In this document: positions 40,860 to 49,437 of the stretch, piece by piece
Position numbering within the stretch: position 1 is the first letter of the stretch
Layout of the letters: each line of letters begins with the position of its first letter
Made by a program: the position numbers and the translations under genes
Origin: Cupriavidus necator
GTDB taxonomy: Bacteria; Pseudomonadota; Gammaproteobacteria; Burkholderiales; Burkholderiaceae
Direction of reading: 5' to 3'
DNA: 64,000 nt
Assembly (NCBI RefSeq): GCF_013141915.1
Contig: NZ_SROX01000009.1
Coordinates: forward strand, 1-64,000
The notes under the pieces: model-generated
Database searches by the model: none
The model's input: the letters and a program-made list of their open reading frames with translations, nothing else
What the model was told of the DNA's origin: nothing

Positions 40860-41597
40860 TCAGGATCCCTCCGATTTCGCTCGCCGCTTATCTTCATGTC
40901 GCGTCAGGCATTTCTGCAGGAAGCGGAACAGGTTGGTGCCGCAATGCACGTGCACGCGCGGCAGGCCGAACGGATTGTCATCGGCACATGCCAGGCCACG
41001 CTGCGTCAGCGTGGCGTTGTCGAACCCGGACTCGCGCACCATGTCCCGGTGGAGCGGCAGTTGTTCGCCATAGGGGTAACAGAACGCGGTGACTGGCATC
41101 GACACCAGGTCCTCCAGGGCTGCTTTCGACGTTTCAATTTGGCGGCGCGCTTCTTCCGGCGACAAGGCGGGCAAGTGGACGTGATCGACCGTATGGGCGC
41201 CCACCTCGTTGCCAAGGCGTGCCCACTCCCGCACCTCCCTTGCGTTCATCAGCGGCGCATGCGGAATGCCCTGGCCTGCGTCCCAGACGTTGCCGCCGTC
41301 GATCTGGCCAGACACAAAGTAGTTGGTGGCGCTGAAACCAAATTCGGCCAGGACGGGCAACGCATGGCGGTGGACATTGCGGAAACCGTCGTCAAACGTG
41401 ATCCCGAACACCTTGCCCGTCCGCTCCCCTCGCAGATAGGGCATGAGCTCGCGCATCGACAGGCCGCGATAGCCGAGCCGGCGCATCCACGCCAGCTGCT
41501 GACGAAATTGCGCGGGACTGACGGTCAGGCCGCGAAATGGCGTGCCAGCGGGCGGCACGATATCAATCTGGTGATAGGTCAGGATCGGGATCGACAT
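40860..41597 (-). CDS. Polysaccharide deacetylase (NodB-type)
   Basis: A 245-aa carbohydrate esterase family 4 enzyme without a signal peptide. ILTYHQID, FGITFDDGFRN (metal-binding Asp pair), EVGAHTVDHVHLPALS (His ligands) and FCYPYGEQ are in order. It probably removes an N- or O-acetyl group from a sugar in an exopolysaccharide or lipid-linked precursor. It begins 20 bases after the glycosyltransferase gene and is co-transcribed with it. The last 20 residues are basic. Confidence 0.9.
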   Translation of the reverse strand: MSIPILTYHQIDIVPPAGTPFRGLTVSPAQFRQQLAWMRRLGYRGLSMRELMPYLRGERTGKVFGITFDDGFRNVHRHALPVLAEFGFSATNYFVSGQIDGGNVWDAGQGIPHAPLMNAREVREWARLGNEVGAHTVDHVHLPALSPEEARRQIETSKAALEDLVSMPVTAFCYPYGEQLPLHRDMVRESGFDNATLTQRGLACADDNPFGLPRVHVHCGTNLFRFLQKCLTRHEDKRRAKSEGS

Positions 41598-41617
41598 GGC
41601 GGAAGAAAGGCGCGGCT

Positions 41618-42778
41618 TTACTGGCCGAGGCTACGCCGAGGCGCGGCAGGAAGCACGTGGAACCGGGCACCGCGCGCAAGCGCCGCCTGATACACCCCGA
41701 GGGTGGCGGCCACGAAGCGATCCATGCCGAAGCAAGTCGCGCTTTTCGCCAGGGCAGCCTGCCCCATCTCACCCAGCTGGCCAGGCGTAGCCAGGATCTG
41801 CTCGAGACGCGCCTTCAGTGCCGCGATGTCAGCGCGGGGTACGACCCAGCCGTCCTGCCCATCGGTGACATTCTCCGGCAGGCCGCCGGCATCGCTGACC
41901 AGTACCGGCAGGCCCATCGCCATCGCCTCACGGCAGGCAAATGACAAGGTCTCGCTTCGCGACAGCACAAAAGCAGCATGCCCCGCCGCCAGGGCGGGGC
42001 GAACATCGTCGAGCAAGCCAGTAAACACGACTTGATCGGTAAGACCGAGCGCAGCGACTTTACTCGTCATGCAGGGCAAGGGCGCTTCGCCGGCCAGGAT
42101 CACGCGCACACCGCTGCGCACGTCGCAAGGCAGTTGCGCAACAGCCGCGAGCAAATCCGTCCAGCCCTTCTCATAACGGGTGCCGGCGGTACTGACAAAA
42201 ACGGTGCAAGCAGCGTCGGGACCAAAATACCGCGCCCGCGCCGCCTCGACGCGCGCCAGATCGGGCGGTGCGAAATACTCGGGATCGAGGCCATGCGGAA
42301 CAGTGGTCATCGGCACACGGCAGTATGGAGACGAGCGCAGCTTACGCTCGACATAGTCACTGACTGCAATCACATGATCCGTACCGATCCAGGCGCGCAG
42401 CCAATTACCGAAACTTGTGCTGCGATGGTCATTGTGTTTCGTATAGATAATGCGTGGCCGACGCAAGGCAATGAGGCGTACCAGCGAAACCAGCTTGTGG
42501 TCCGCCGAGCCGTTGACATGGATGATATCGAACCGCCCCAGGCTGATGAGCCGCCAGAGCGCCCAGACTTCGCACAGCCAGCGTAGGCCTCGGGGAGCAT
42601 AGTCCAGCGCAACTACACGGACCGCAGGGCGGACGCTGGCAAGCCGGTATAAACGGCTCGTGCGCGGAACGGCGACGGTGACTTCATGCTGGGGCGCCAG
42701 TCCCGTCAACAGATTGACGACATAAGTATCATGCCCCCCACCGTTTTCGCGGTGGAAGTTCGTAAAAAGCACTCTCAA
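41618..42778 (-). CDS. Glycosyltransferase family 4
   Basis: A 386-aa GT-B fold enzyme. The N-terminal half begins RVLFTNFHRENGGGHDTYVVNLL. The C-terminal half has the phosphate-binding GTRYEKGWTDLLAAV and the E-x7-E motif in SRSETLSFACREAMAMGLPVLVSDAGGLPE. It transfers an activated sugar to a lipid or polysaccharide acceptor. The best start is TTG 42778, giving M-R-V-L-F-T-N-F with GGAGG 5 bases upstream; GTG 42790 extends it by four residues over the ribosome-binding site. The first gene of a two-gene unit with the deacetylase. Confidence 0.88.
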   Translation of the reverse strand: MRVLFTNFHRENGGGHDTYVVNLLTGLAPQHEVTVAVPRTSRLYRLASVRPAVRVVALDYAPRGLRWLCEVWALWRLISLGRFDIIHVNGSADHKLVSLVRLIALRRPRIIYTKHNDHRSTSFGNWLRAWIGTDHVIAVSDYVERKLRSSPYCRVPMTTVPHGLDPEYFAPPDLARVEAARARYFGPDAACTVFVSTAGTRYEKGWTDLLAAVAQLPCDVRSGVRVILAGEAPLPCMTSKVAALGLTDQVVFTGLLDDVRPALAAGHAAFVLSRSETLSFACREAMAMGLPVLVSDAGGLPENVTDGQDGWVVPRADIAALKARLEQILATPGQLGEMGQAALAKSATCFGMDRFVAATLGVYQAALARGARFHVLPAAPRRSLGQ

Positions 42779-43287
42779 TTTCTCCTCCACTGAGTGCTCT
42801 TTTATGCTCAGAGCATTCTCTTATTCTTACAAACCATTACGCCGGACCTGGAAGGAAAGTGGCTCAAACCCGCCTTCAGGCAAGGGGGACTGCTGATCCT
42901 TGCGTCCATCCCCTTGAAAGCAAAAGATAAATCGATTGCAACCCTTCGCACAATGGGTCGAATCCCTGCCCGCCGCGGCCGGCCGCCGGCATTCGCCCAG
43001 TAAGATTTCGTAACGCCTTGAGAAACATTCTCGTTGACGCGGGGCCAGCAGGAACGGGATAGCGAAGGACATGGCCGACAGCGACTTTATGCAGCCATGC
43101 AGCGCAGGGATCTGATGGTGATCAGTAAAAGGGCCATCTGCCGGGGACACAGAATCCTCGGCAAATGACTTGTCCTGATATGCCGAGCGCAGATCAAAGG
43201 AAACTCGGGAACAGCGAAGGCTGGATCCGCCGGATAGCCTAGCGCTACGGTGCCTTGCCGGGAATTGCTGGAAGCGGGGAAATGGGC
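42779..43287. other. Gene-free stretch between the glycosyltransferase and the island border
   Basis: About 510 bases of lower GC than the neighbours. The open frames here have no homology I can see and no ribosome-binding site. The promoter of the glycosyltransferase-deacetylase unit should lie near 42800-42900. Confidence 0.5.
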
Positions 43288-43304
43288 TGGTCCCGCCGAC
43301 AGGA
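43288..43304 (-). repeat. Distal attachment-site repeat (copy of the tRNA-Arg 3' end)
   Basis: The 17 bases TGGTCCCGCCGACAGGA equal the terminal 17 bases of the tRNA-Arg gene (complement), including its CCA. The match continues with TC after one mismatch. Confidence 0.85.
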
Positions 43305-43415
43305 TTCATAAAAACGCTAGAAATCCGCTAGGTACGCGGGATACCGGTCCTGTGAGTATTTCGGTGCCCCTACCAATGCCCCGAAAATAATGCTGGGGTT
43401 TTGGCGCTTGGGTAC

Positions 43416-43431
43416 ACGTATATCCATACAG
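43416..43431 (+). promoter_or_regulatory. Half-conserved LexA-like box
   Basis: ACGTATATCCATACAG matches CTGTATATATATACAG at 12 of 16 positions, with a perfect right half-site. It lies 18 bases before ATG 43450. It could be a decayed SOS box. Confidence is low because the left half has lost CT. Confidence 0.35.
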
Positions 43432-43449
43432 TACTCAATACTGAAACCC

Positions 43450-43739
43450 ATGGATCCCATCCACGTAGCCGAAACCGCTATTCGCGAGGCTGCGCCGGAC
43501 ATCGTAGCCCGCCACGAGCCGCCGGGCACCTGACCTGGCGCCTGTTGCATCAGATCGAAGACGAGGTTGTCGCCGCCGTTGAGGCGAGCCGGAAGGTGAA
43601 CCCAGGCATCCTGCGCATGATGCGCGCGTCGCCGCTGGTGGGGTATCCGAAGAACGATGAGCCCGTCGATTTCGGCAGCGCCGGCGCGGTTGCGGTGACC
43701 TTCAGCATCATTGTGGAGGCATGGAAGCATGTCCACTGA
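43450..43739 (+). pseudogene. Frameshifted small ORF behind the LexA-like box
   Basis: ATG 43450 opens a short frame (MDPIHVAETAIREAAPDIVA) that stops at 43531-43533. A second frame overlapping it continues with HLTWRLLHQIEDEVVAAVEASRKVNP up to the stop at 43737-43739. The two pieces may be one broken gene. No family is recognised. Confidence 0.35.
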
Positions 43740-44031
43740 ACTGCGCGACATGTCCGCGGTATTCCTCGAGGCACAGTTCCTTCCCGACGACCAGGTCGAA
43801 GAGCGGCTGGACTGCGAAGCCATCACCGAGAGGCGGGACAAAATCGTCGTCCATGGTCTCGATGTGCGCCACGTCCGCGCGCTGCGCTGGACGCCGGACT
43901 TCGTCTCTTTTCAGGCTGCTGGACAGGTGCGGCGGCACGCAGTGAGTGGCTGGGCTGAGGCCGCGCCAAGCACGGGCGTGTTTGCGCGGCGCGAGCACGC
44001 AGCGATTGCGGAAGTCGACCACGGGCAATAG
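43729..44031 (+). CDS. Hypothetical protein, about 100 aa, in the island
   Basis: ATG 43729 (MSTELRDMSAVFLEAQFLPDD) overlaps the end of the preceding broken frame by 11 bases, an operon-like arrangement. The first 65 residues look protein-like and acidic; the last 35 are of poor composition, so the end may be damaged. No homologue is recognised. Confidence 0.35.
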   Translation: MSTELRDMSAVFLEAQFLPDDQVEERLDCEAITERRDKIVVHGLDVRHVRALRWTPDFVSFQAAGQVRRHAVSGWAEAAPSTGVFARREHAAIAEVDHGQ

Positions 44032-44606
44032 CAAACTCGCCGCCGGCTGCCACCTGCCAGCGACAATTCCCGAGTCCTATCCAACCACCAGGGCCAACGG
44101 CATCCTCGGACGCGTCCAAGGTGACCACATTGCCGCCAGCCTGCAGACGCTGGGCCGGCCACGGCGGCAACGCCGAATCATCATGAGGTGTTGATAGAAG
44201 CTGGCCACCTTGGCACCGTGCGTCTCTTCGTCGAGAAGAAGCCTTGTACGCCATAACCGCCACAGCCACTATTACTGGGCGGCCTTCCGCGCCGAGATGG
44301 AACTACGGACTACTTGTAGGACCGGTAGCGCTCGACCCAGAAAAAATGGATCGGTAATGGCGATAGAGGTTCTGGCATGTCGGACGGCGACTGATATCGG
44401 CGAGCGAGCGGAGACTGGCAGCCTGCGCTCGAAGCCGCCATCAGTGTGGGGTGGGCCGGAGCTCGACGCGAGGATATCGAGCTGCACATCCAGCCACTGG
44501 GCGGCCGGCGTGCGACTGCGTGCCGAAAGCACCAATCCCGCTGACTTCGTCGGATAACGATCATGCCCGCGCTGCCACCGGTACCGACCCTGGCAGAGCT
44601 ACGCCG
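44032..44606. other. Unassigned, probably degenerate island DNA
   Basis: About 575 bases with only short frames on both strands; none has a plausible start signal or a recognisable motif. Confidence 0.4.
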
Positions 44607-44722
44607 ATGCTGGTGTGCGAGCGCAAAACCATCCCAAGCGAGCCCGGCTGGCACTTCGAGATCAAATACGACGGCTACCGCCCGCTGTTTACCACTGGCG
44701 ACGCGCCGCGGTTGAAGTCCCC
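44607..44722 (+). pseudogene. Fragment of ATP-dependent DNA ligase (LigD type)
   Basis: The frame gives MLVCERKTIPSEPGWHFEIK followed by YDGYRPLFTTGD. This is the start of the adenylation domain of LigD-type ligases, in which EIKYDGYR contains the catalytic lysine. Only about 40 residues survive before the frame loses similarity, so it is a relic. Such ligases work with Ku in end joining; no Ku gene is in the window. Confidence 0.7.
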
Positions 44723-44875
44723 CCGGCGGCGTGCCGCCGGAGCGCTTGGACCCGGTCGAAATCCGCATGCTCGGAGGAATTCCGAGAAGTTTCCCCTCCG
44801 CCTTAGTGGAATATTGGCGGGTGGGGAAGTATCAGCGCGCGCTACAATGCGCGCTGCTTGCACCAAGGCCGACAC

Positions 44876-45991
44876 ATGAGCAACCGCCGCATATATGAGA
44901 TTGATTCCCTACGAGGGATCGCCGCCCTCATCGTGGTCTTCACCCATTTCCAGCCGTTCTTCTGGTCGCGCGTTGTGCATTGGGGATTCCTTGCTGTCGA
45001 CCTGTTCTTCATTCTGAGCGGGATCGTCCTAACCAAGACCTATGAGGCTCAGATCCTATCCGGCTCTATTAGCGCGCGTGATTTCCTCGCACGGCGATTT
45101 GCCCGGCTGGCACCCCTTCACTATCTGGCACTAGCGTTATTTCTGCTGGCCGAGCTGTGGTCATGGGTGACGGGACATGGGCACGTAGTGAACTGGTACA
45201 TGCCGCTCTACTCATTTTTTTTGAACTTGGTGTTCCTGCAGAACGTAGGATTGACCAGCCAAATGACATGGAACGATGTGTCATGGTCGATCTCGACTGA
45301 AATGGTCGTGAACCTGCTGTGGTTCTATGTGCTCGTGAAGCTACGACCGACGGCTGCGTTCTTCATATCGGCGGTAATCGTAGCGGGCCTGTTCATCTTC
45401 ACCACTATGGGCCCGAATCTAGATTTCACCTTCGCCAACAAGTTCGGCATCAATATCGGGCTGGTGCGCTGCGTGATGGGATTCTCGCTAGGCGTAGTGA
45501 TGGCGCGCACGCTAACCGTCCATGGCACACCGTCGCTGGGCGGGAATGCAGCGGCAATCGCTGTATTGGCTCTGCTAGCTTGGGTGAGCTATGCATACAA
45601 GACGCCGGGGATGGAGGGGGCCGATTATGTCGTGGTGCTGTTCATCTACCCGGCCTTGGTATTCATCTCGCTAGGCCGCTCATTCCTTTCGTCCATTCTG
45701 CGTACGAAGCCTCTGGTTTTCCTCGGCGACATCTCATACTCGGTCTACCTTATGCACCCGCTGGTCGCGCGTGTTGTGTCTCGATTCCTTGATCTGCCGG
45801 CGCCGTATCGCGGCATCGTGGCGGTAGGGGCGGTACTGCTGGTGGCTACACTCACCTATTACACCGTCGAGCAGCCGGCGCGGCGATACTTGACGTGGCG
45901 CCTTACTTCCAACCAAGCGAGTCGATCAACGCCTGATGGCGGTCCCGGCACTCGCGGCTCTGACACTGCAGGTCAAGGGCGAACTGCCTGA
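44876..45991 (+). CDS. Acyltransferase 3 family membrane protein (O-acetyltransferase)
   Basis: A 371-aa OafA/NolL-like protein with about ten helices. The family opening IYEIDSLRGIAALIVVFTHF includes the R-G pair, and the second motif WGFLAVDLFFILSGIVLTKTYE is intact, as is the C-terminal LGDISYSVYLMHPLVARV. These enzymes move acetyl groups onto O-antigen or other glycans in the inner membrane. Start ATG 44876 (MSNRRIYE). The last 30 residues, from about TSNQASRSTPDGG, have the composition of neither membrane nor family sequence, because the frame runs into the lysis cassette read backwards; the native end appears to be lost. Confidence 0.88.
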   Translation: MSNRRIYEIDSLRGIAALIVVFTHFQPFFWSRVVHWGFLAVDLFFILSGIVLTKTYEAQILSGSISARDFLARRFARLAPLHYLALALFLLAELWSWVTGHGHVVNWYMPLYSFFLNLVFLQNVGLTSQMTWNDVSWSISTEMVVNLLWFYVLVKLRPTAAFFISAVIVAGLFIFTTMGPNLDFTFANKFGINIGLVRCVMGFSLGVVMARTLTVHGTPSLGGNAAAIAVLALLAWVSYAYKTPGMEGADYVVVLFIYPALVFISLGRSFLSSILRTKPLVFLGDISYSVYLMHPLVARVVSRFLDLPAPYRGIVAVGAVLLVATLTYYTVEQPARRYLTWRLTSNQASRSTPDGGPGTRGSDTAGQGRTA

Positions 45992-46127
45992 GATCAGCGA
46001 GCGTCGGCCCCGTCGACGCTTCCAGTGCTCGCGAACAAGTCTGTGCCGTTGGCAATGGCGGCGTTATCGCGATAGATGCGCATCCAGTCGTCACCAGTGC
46101 GGCAATCAGCAATGTCAGGCGTCGCAT
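45903..46127 (-). CDS. Rz1-like outer-membrane spanin lipoprotein
   Basis: A 74-aa lipoprotein with a short signal and the lipobox LVTTGCAS (MRRLTLLIAALVTTGCASIA), followed by a Pro-containing linker (ITPPLPTAQTC). It is encoded in a different frame inside the Rz gene and runs beyond its end, the hallmark of Rz/Rz1 spanin pairs in phages. Its 3' part overlaps the acyltransferase gene in antisense. Without its partner it is probably inactive. Confidence 0.78.
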   Translation of the reverse strand: MRRLTLLIAALVTTGCASIAITPPLPTAQTCSRALEASTGPTLADLRQFALDLQCQSRECRDRHQALIDSLGWK

Positions 46128-46366
46128 GCTTGGCAGCCTCCACGGTCTCGGTGATGGTGCGGTACTGCACCGTCTTCTTGTCGCGGATTTCCAGGTACAG
46201 GCTGAAGGCGGCGTCGGCGTTGGTGCGCCAAGTCACCGACCTCCTTCTGCGCGGCCGCACGCTCCACGGCCTTCCGGTCTAATCTGCCCTTAACGTAGCC
46301 GGCACCGCGAGCCGCGCCAAGGACCACCAGGACAGCCAGCCACAGGCGAGGATCGAGAATGCGCAC
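45994..46366 (-). pseudogene. Rz-like inner-membrane spanin, frameshifted
   Basis: Starts at GTG 46366 with an N-terminal membrane helix (ILDPRLWLAVLVVLGAARGAGY) and a KGRLDRKAVERAAAQKEVGD helix. Near 46235 the frame shifts; the rest continues in another frame with TNADAAFSLYLEIRDKK, YRTITETVEAAKHATPDIAD and GDDWMRIYRDNAAIANGTD, typical of phage Rz. The gene is therefore broken. Confidence 0.78.
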
Positions 46367-46623
46367 GCCAGCCTCCGCTTCACTAGGTGCTGCAGTTCCA
46401 GTCGCCAGATGCCCCACAAGACACCTAGCGCGACGGCGGTGTTCAGCCCGACTTCTGGCTCGCTGTGGCATGTCCATGGACTAATCGTGTTTCCGAGCGC
46501 TGCAAAGTTGACCAGCAACAGCACGACGATGGCACCGCCGGCCCGGTTCCGCACCCTCTGCGTCAGCACGGCCCACATCGAGCCGCCCCAGATGATGGCG
46601 TTCGCCACAAGGTTGATCGACAT
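46279..46623 (-). CDS. Phage holin-like membrane protein, 114 aa
   Basis: Three hydrophobic segments (about residues 4-20, 30-46 and 86-106) and a small size fit a class I-like holin. It starts at ATG 46623 (MSINLVANAIIWGGSMWAVL), directly after the lysozyme relic and before Rz, the standard order of a lysis cassette. Its last 28 residues overlap the Rz start, so the original C-terminus may have been shorter. Confidence 0.65.
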   Translation of the reverse strand: MSINLVANAIIWGGSMWAVLTQRVRNRAGGAIVVLLLVNFAALGNTISPWTCHSEPEVGLNTAVALGVLWGIWRLELQHLVKRRLACAFSILACGWLSWWSLARLAVPATLRAD

Positions 46624-47027
46624 CAGCCTTTCGGCATTTCGCGATGGCGTCGGCCAGACGGCCGACCTGGGATGTCGGCGAGCGCGCCGCGGCGGGTGAT
46701 AAGGTAGACAGCAACCTTGTCCTGCGCGGCCGGACTGAAATCCTGCACCCCGCACGCGCGGCTCGCCCAGTCCCAGGCATCCGTTTTGGCCTTCCCGGAA
46801 TGGCTGCCATGACCTGGTACCGGCTGCGGCGTCGCTCCAGCCCGACCGCGTCAGGACCGCTATGCGTGGGTGGTTGACGTCGCCTGGAACAGCGTGCGGC
46901 CGACGTTGACGTTGTAGCCGTCGACCTTCCCCGGAACGGGTGACGTTCCCTCGCTGAATGCCAGCATGTCCAGGAAGGCTGCCATGTTCTGGCCTCCCGG
47001 CAGAGTTGCGGGAATAGTGAGTGGCAT
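46624..47027 (-). pseudogene. Phage lysozyme (lambda R / GH104-like), several frameshifts
   Basis: The N-terminal part reads MAAFLDMLAFSEGTS and VDGYNVNVGRTLF, as in lambda-R-type endolysins including the catalytic Glu in SEGT. Later parts appear in other frames: NHPRIAVLTRSGWSDAAAG, then RYQVMA, then AWDWASRACGVQDFSPAAQD with VAVYLITRRGALADI, then GRLADAIAKC. At least three frame changes make it a pseudogene. Confidence 0.75.
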
Positions 47028-47140
47028 GGCGGCTCGGGAAACAAAAATTGCCCACGCGAGCGGGCTGAGAATCGCCACGACGGGTGGCGGCTATGACGTT
47101 GGTAGAATGGCCGATCCAGAGGATCTGCCATTTTTTGATA

Positions 47141-48160
47141 ATGACAAGGCAAAAGTACGTAGACCACCTGCGGGCTTTCTCGGCGATCTGTGTGATTGGA
47201 ATCCACACACACGGCCCGTTTTTCCATAAGCCTGCCATGTGGAGTCCGACCGGAATCGTGGGTGGCATCATCGACACGACAGTACGGGTTGGACTGCCGT
47301 TGTTCTTCATGATCAGCGGCGCGCTGCTTTTGACTAAGCCTTGTGACTCGGTGAGCCGCTTTTACCTAAGACGTTTCCCAAAGATCCTAATACCGTTCAT
47401 CCTTTACTCGGCGGCCTACTACGTCTACGGGCACCTGGTCGAGAAGCCGTCGCCAATGTCCTTCGGCGACTTCTGGATGGCAATAGTTCGCGAACCGCAG
47501 TTCTACCATCTTTGGTTCGTCTATACCCTTATTGGCATCTACTTCATCGTACCTTTCATATCGATCGCCGTAACGCAGATGGACAACAGAATGCTATGGA
47601 CAGGGCTACTGGTCTCGATGACGCTGTTGCAGTTGCGGCAGCTTTCCCCTCTTGTAGGACTCCATATCAACGGAAGTCTGGTCACCATAGGCCCGTGGCT
47701 TCTTTACCTTGTTGGCGGGTATGCCATCACCAGGGTAGATGGGAAGCGATACAGACCAGCGTTCCTGACGCTGACGGCGCTAGGATTTGTTACGACCTTC
47801 TTCGCGCGTGCTTGGCAATTAGAGATTGGAATCTTCGATCAAGGCCTGAACATGTACGCCCTATCGTTAGGCGTGTTCGGGCTATTCATGAGTTCGACGC
47901 GGCTACCAGCTGATGGGGCGATACTGGACCGGGTGATGAACACGATCTCCACCTACTCTTACGAAATCTATCTGGTACACCCATTGGTTTTGGTATGGCT
48001 GCGGGACAAGGTGTTCGAGATGACAGAGTTCCATCCGATCTGGAACACTTTTTTGCTGACATCTACAGTACTGCTCGGATCGCTCCTCGTCGCCGCAGTG
48101 ATACAGACATTCGTCACTGGACCATGCTTGAGGGTTGCAGACCGACTTATCGCAAGGTGA
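47141..48160 (+). CDS. Acyltransferase 3 family membrane protein, second copy
   Basis: A 339-aa ten-helix protein starting at ATG 47141 (MTRQKYVDHLRAFSAICVIGIH). The catalytic-type motif HLRAFSAICVIGIHTHGPFF, RVGLPLFFMISGALLL and the C-terminal STYSYEIYLVHPLVLVWL identify the family; the shape is closer to WecH/OafA-short types. Codons are less GC-rich than those of core genes. It is only distantly related to the copy at 44876. A surface-glycan acetylation role is inferred from the family. Confidence 0.88.
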   Translation: MTRQKYVDHLRAFSAICVIGIHTHGPFFHKPAMWSPTGIVGGIIDTTVRVGLPLFFMISGALLLTKPCDSVSRFYLRRFPKILIPFILYSAAYYVYGHLVEKPSPMSFGDFWMAIVREPQFYHLWFVYTLIGIYFIVPFISIAVTQMDNRMLWTGLLVSMTLLQLRQLSPLVGLHINGSLVTIGPWLLYLVGGYAITRVDGKRYRPAFLTLTALGFVTTFFARAWQLEIGIFDQGLNMYALSLGVFGLFMSSTRLPADGAILDRVMNTISTYSYEIYLVHPLVLVWLRDKVFEMTEFHPIWNTFLLTSTVLLGSLLVAAVIQTFVTGPCLRVADRLIAR

Positions 48161-48276
48161 GCCTAAATGGTGGGCTGGGGTGGCCCACACAATCGCTTGC
48201 GGATATCCAGGCTGACTCGGAGGTCTCTCTGCTGCTGGCGATACGATTGCCACACGACGCAAAGAAAGCAGAACTT

Positions 48277-48999
48277 GATGACTAGACGCCTATCCCTTCC
48301 GTCCACGCTATGGGGGTGTTGCTGCACTCCTCGTGTCCTTAAGCACTCCGTCTACCTGCTTGCAGGAAGCGATGATCTTCCAGGCTTGCGCCACTTCCTC
48401 TCGATGGGGGGCGTCGATGTCGACCTATTCTTCATGATCGGTGGCTTCATCATGGTTCACACGACATGGGGCGCCAACGGGGCTTAAAGAGCGCCGCGGA
48501 ATTTCTCGTGAAGCGATTCGCCCGTGTGTGGCCTGCCAATGCTTCCTAGACCGCAGCCTGGATTTGCCTACGGCAGAACGTCGAGCTCCATCCATCCGTC
48601 CTCGATGTTGCCGGAGAGCCTCTTGCTTCTTCCAGCAAAAACTGGAGAAGCCACTGTTTTTAGCCGAGTCTTACCGTCGGGTGACGCTGAACTATGTAAT
48701 GCTGTTCTATGCTCCTCGCGCCCTCGATGTTATTCCGGAGTCTTAAGCTTCTACTCTAGGCATGTTCCTTTTCTTTCTCGTATCTCGTGCCAACCCTGAA
48801 CGGGTATTTCACCTTCTACCCAGAGAGGCCACCTGTCCTTGACAACATCAACCTCGACTTTGCGACGAATCCGATCCTGCTGGATTTCGCCTTCGGGGCT
48901 TTGGTGGGTATGGTCTACCGCTATTTCCACATCTTAACGCCAGCGCATACCAACGCCGGTTCTAAGCGCAATCGCCATTCTGAGCGCCTCAGCCCTTGA
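48277..48999 (+). pseudogene. Third acyltransferase (ExoZ-like), decayed
   Basis: Pieces in different frames recall an ExoZ-like acyltransferase: GVDVDLFFMIGGFIMVHTTW, then in another frame SAAEFLVKRFARVWPANAS, and finally NINLDFATNPILLDFAFGAL followed by VGMVYRYF. The frames are broken by stops and shifts near 48484 and 48550 and by loss of the middle part. Confidence 0.72.
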
Positions 49000-49256
49000 C
49001 TGGCATCTAGCTTCCGGTCGGTGCCACCACGGCTTCTCTTCGCGCTCCTTATGTTGGAGAAGAACCCAGCACTGTGTCTCCCTTCGTGGTTAGCTCGAGG
49101 GCACCGAAAATAGGGGCATTCGAAGATGTCCCTTAGGATCCCTCAAAAGTGACGGATACAACGGTCCAAGACGAACTATAGCGAACGCCGATGCGACGCT
49201 AAGCCTCGATTTACTTGGGAGATGAGGACTTTGACGAACTGCCGCGAACTATTCTA
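49000..49256. other. Gene-free end of the island next to the tRNA
   Basis: The place where an integrase gene would be expected has none; no reading frame longer than a few dozen codons with a plausible start is present. Confidence 0.5.
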
Positions 49257-49331
49257 TGGTCCCGCCGACAGGAATCGAACCTGTATCTAGCGCTTAGGAG
49301 GCGCTCGTTCTATCCATTGAACTACGGCGAG
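49257..49331 (-). tRNA. tRNA-Arg (anticodon CCU)
   Basis: Read on the minus strand, the gene shows a 7-bp acceptor stem (CTCGCCG with CGGCGGG, one G-T pair), D-arm GTTCAATGGATAGAAC, anticodon arm GCGCCTCCTAAGCGC with anticodon CCT, T-arm with GGTTCGATTCC, discriminator A and an encoded CCA. The pattern is very close to E. coli tRNA-Arg(CCU). Its 3' end is the integration site of the island on its downstream side. Confidence 0.95.
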
Positions 49332-49437
49332 GGACAGGACTGCCAGGACGGCAAGCCGCGGGCGCGGTGATCCTGGAGACGGGCCGGAGTATATCAAAAT
49401 CCGCACACCCGCGGCCCGGCGCCGCTGCAGTGGTGGG

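Larger units (their letters stand above)
43288..49273. mobile_element. Degenerate integrated island at tRNA-Arg(CCU), about 6 kb
   Basis: The 3' end of the tRNA-Arg gene, TGGTCCCGCCGACAGGA on the plus strand at 49257-49273, is repeated exactly at 43288-43304 and matches at 19 of 20 bases over 20. This is the arrangement left by a tyrosine-recombinase element that integrates at a tRNA 3' end. The interior has lower and patchy GC, broken genes, phage lysis genes and acyltransferases. No integrase gene remains, so it should be immobile. Confidence 0.85.

Noticed and set aside
42827..43309. Minus-strand frame of 160 codons next to the island border
   Set aside because: Composition is not protein-like, it has no ribosome-binding site, and it crosses the att repeat.
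43317..44870. Several minus-strand frames in the left part of the island (for example 43317-43841 and 44310-44768)
   Set aside because: None shows a recognisable domain; they overlap the ligase fragment and the plus-strand small ORFs. I could not support any as a gene.
48161..49256. A hidden integrase gene next to the tRNA
   Set aside because: I looked for the tyrosine-recombinase R-H-x-x-R and Y motifs on both strands and found none; only the acyltransferase relic is present.
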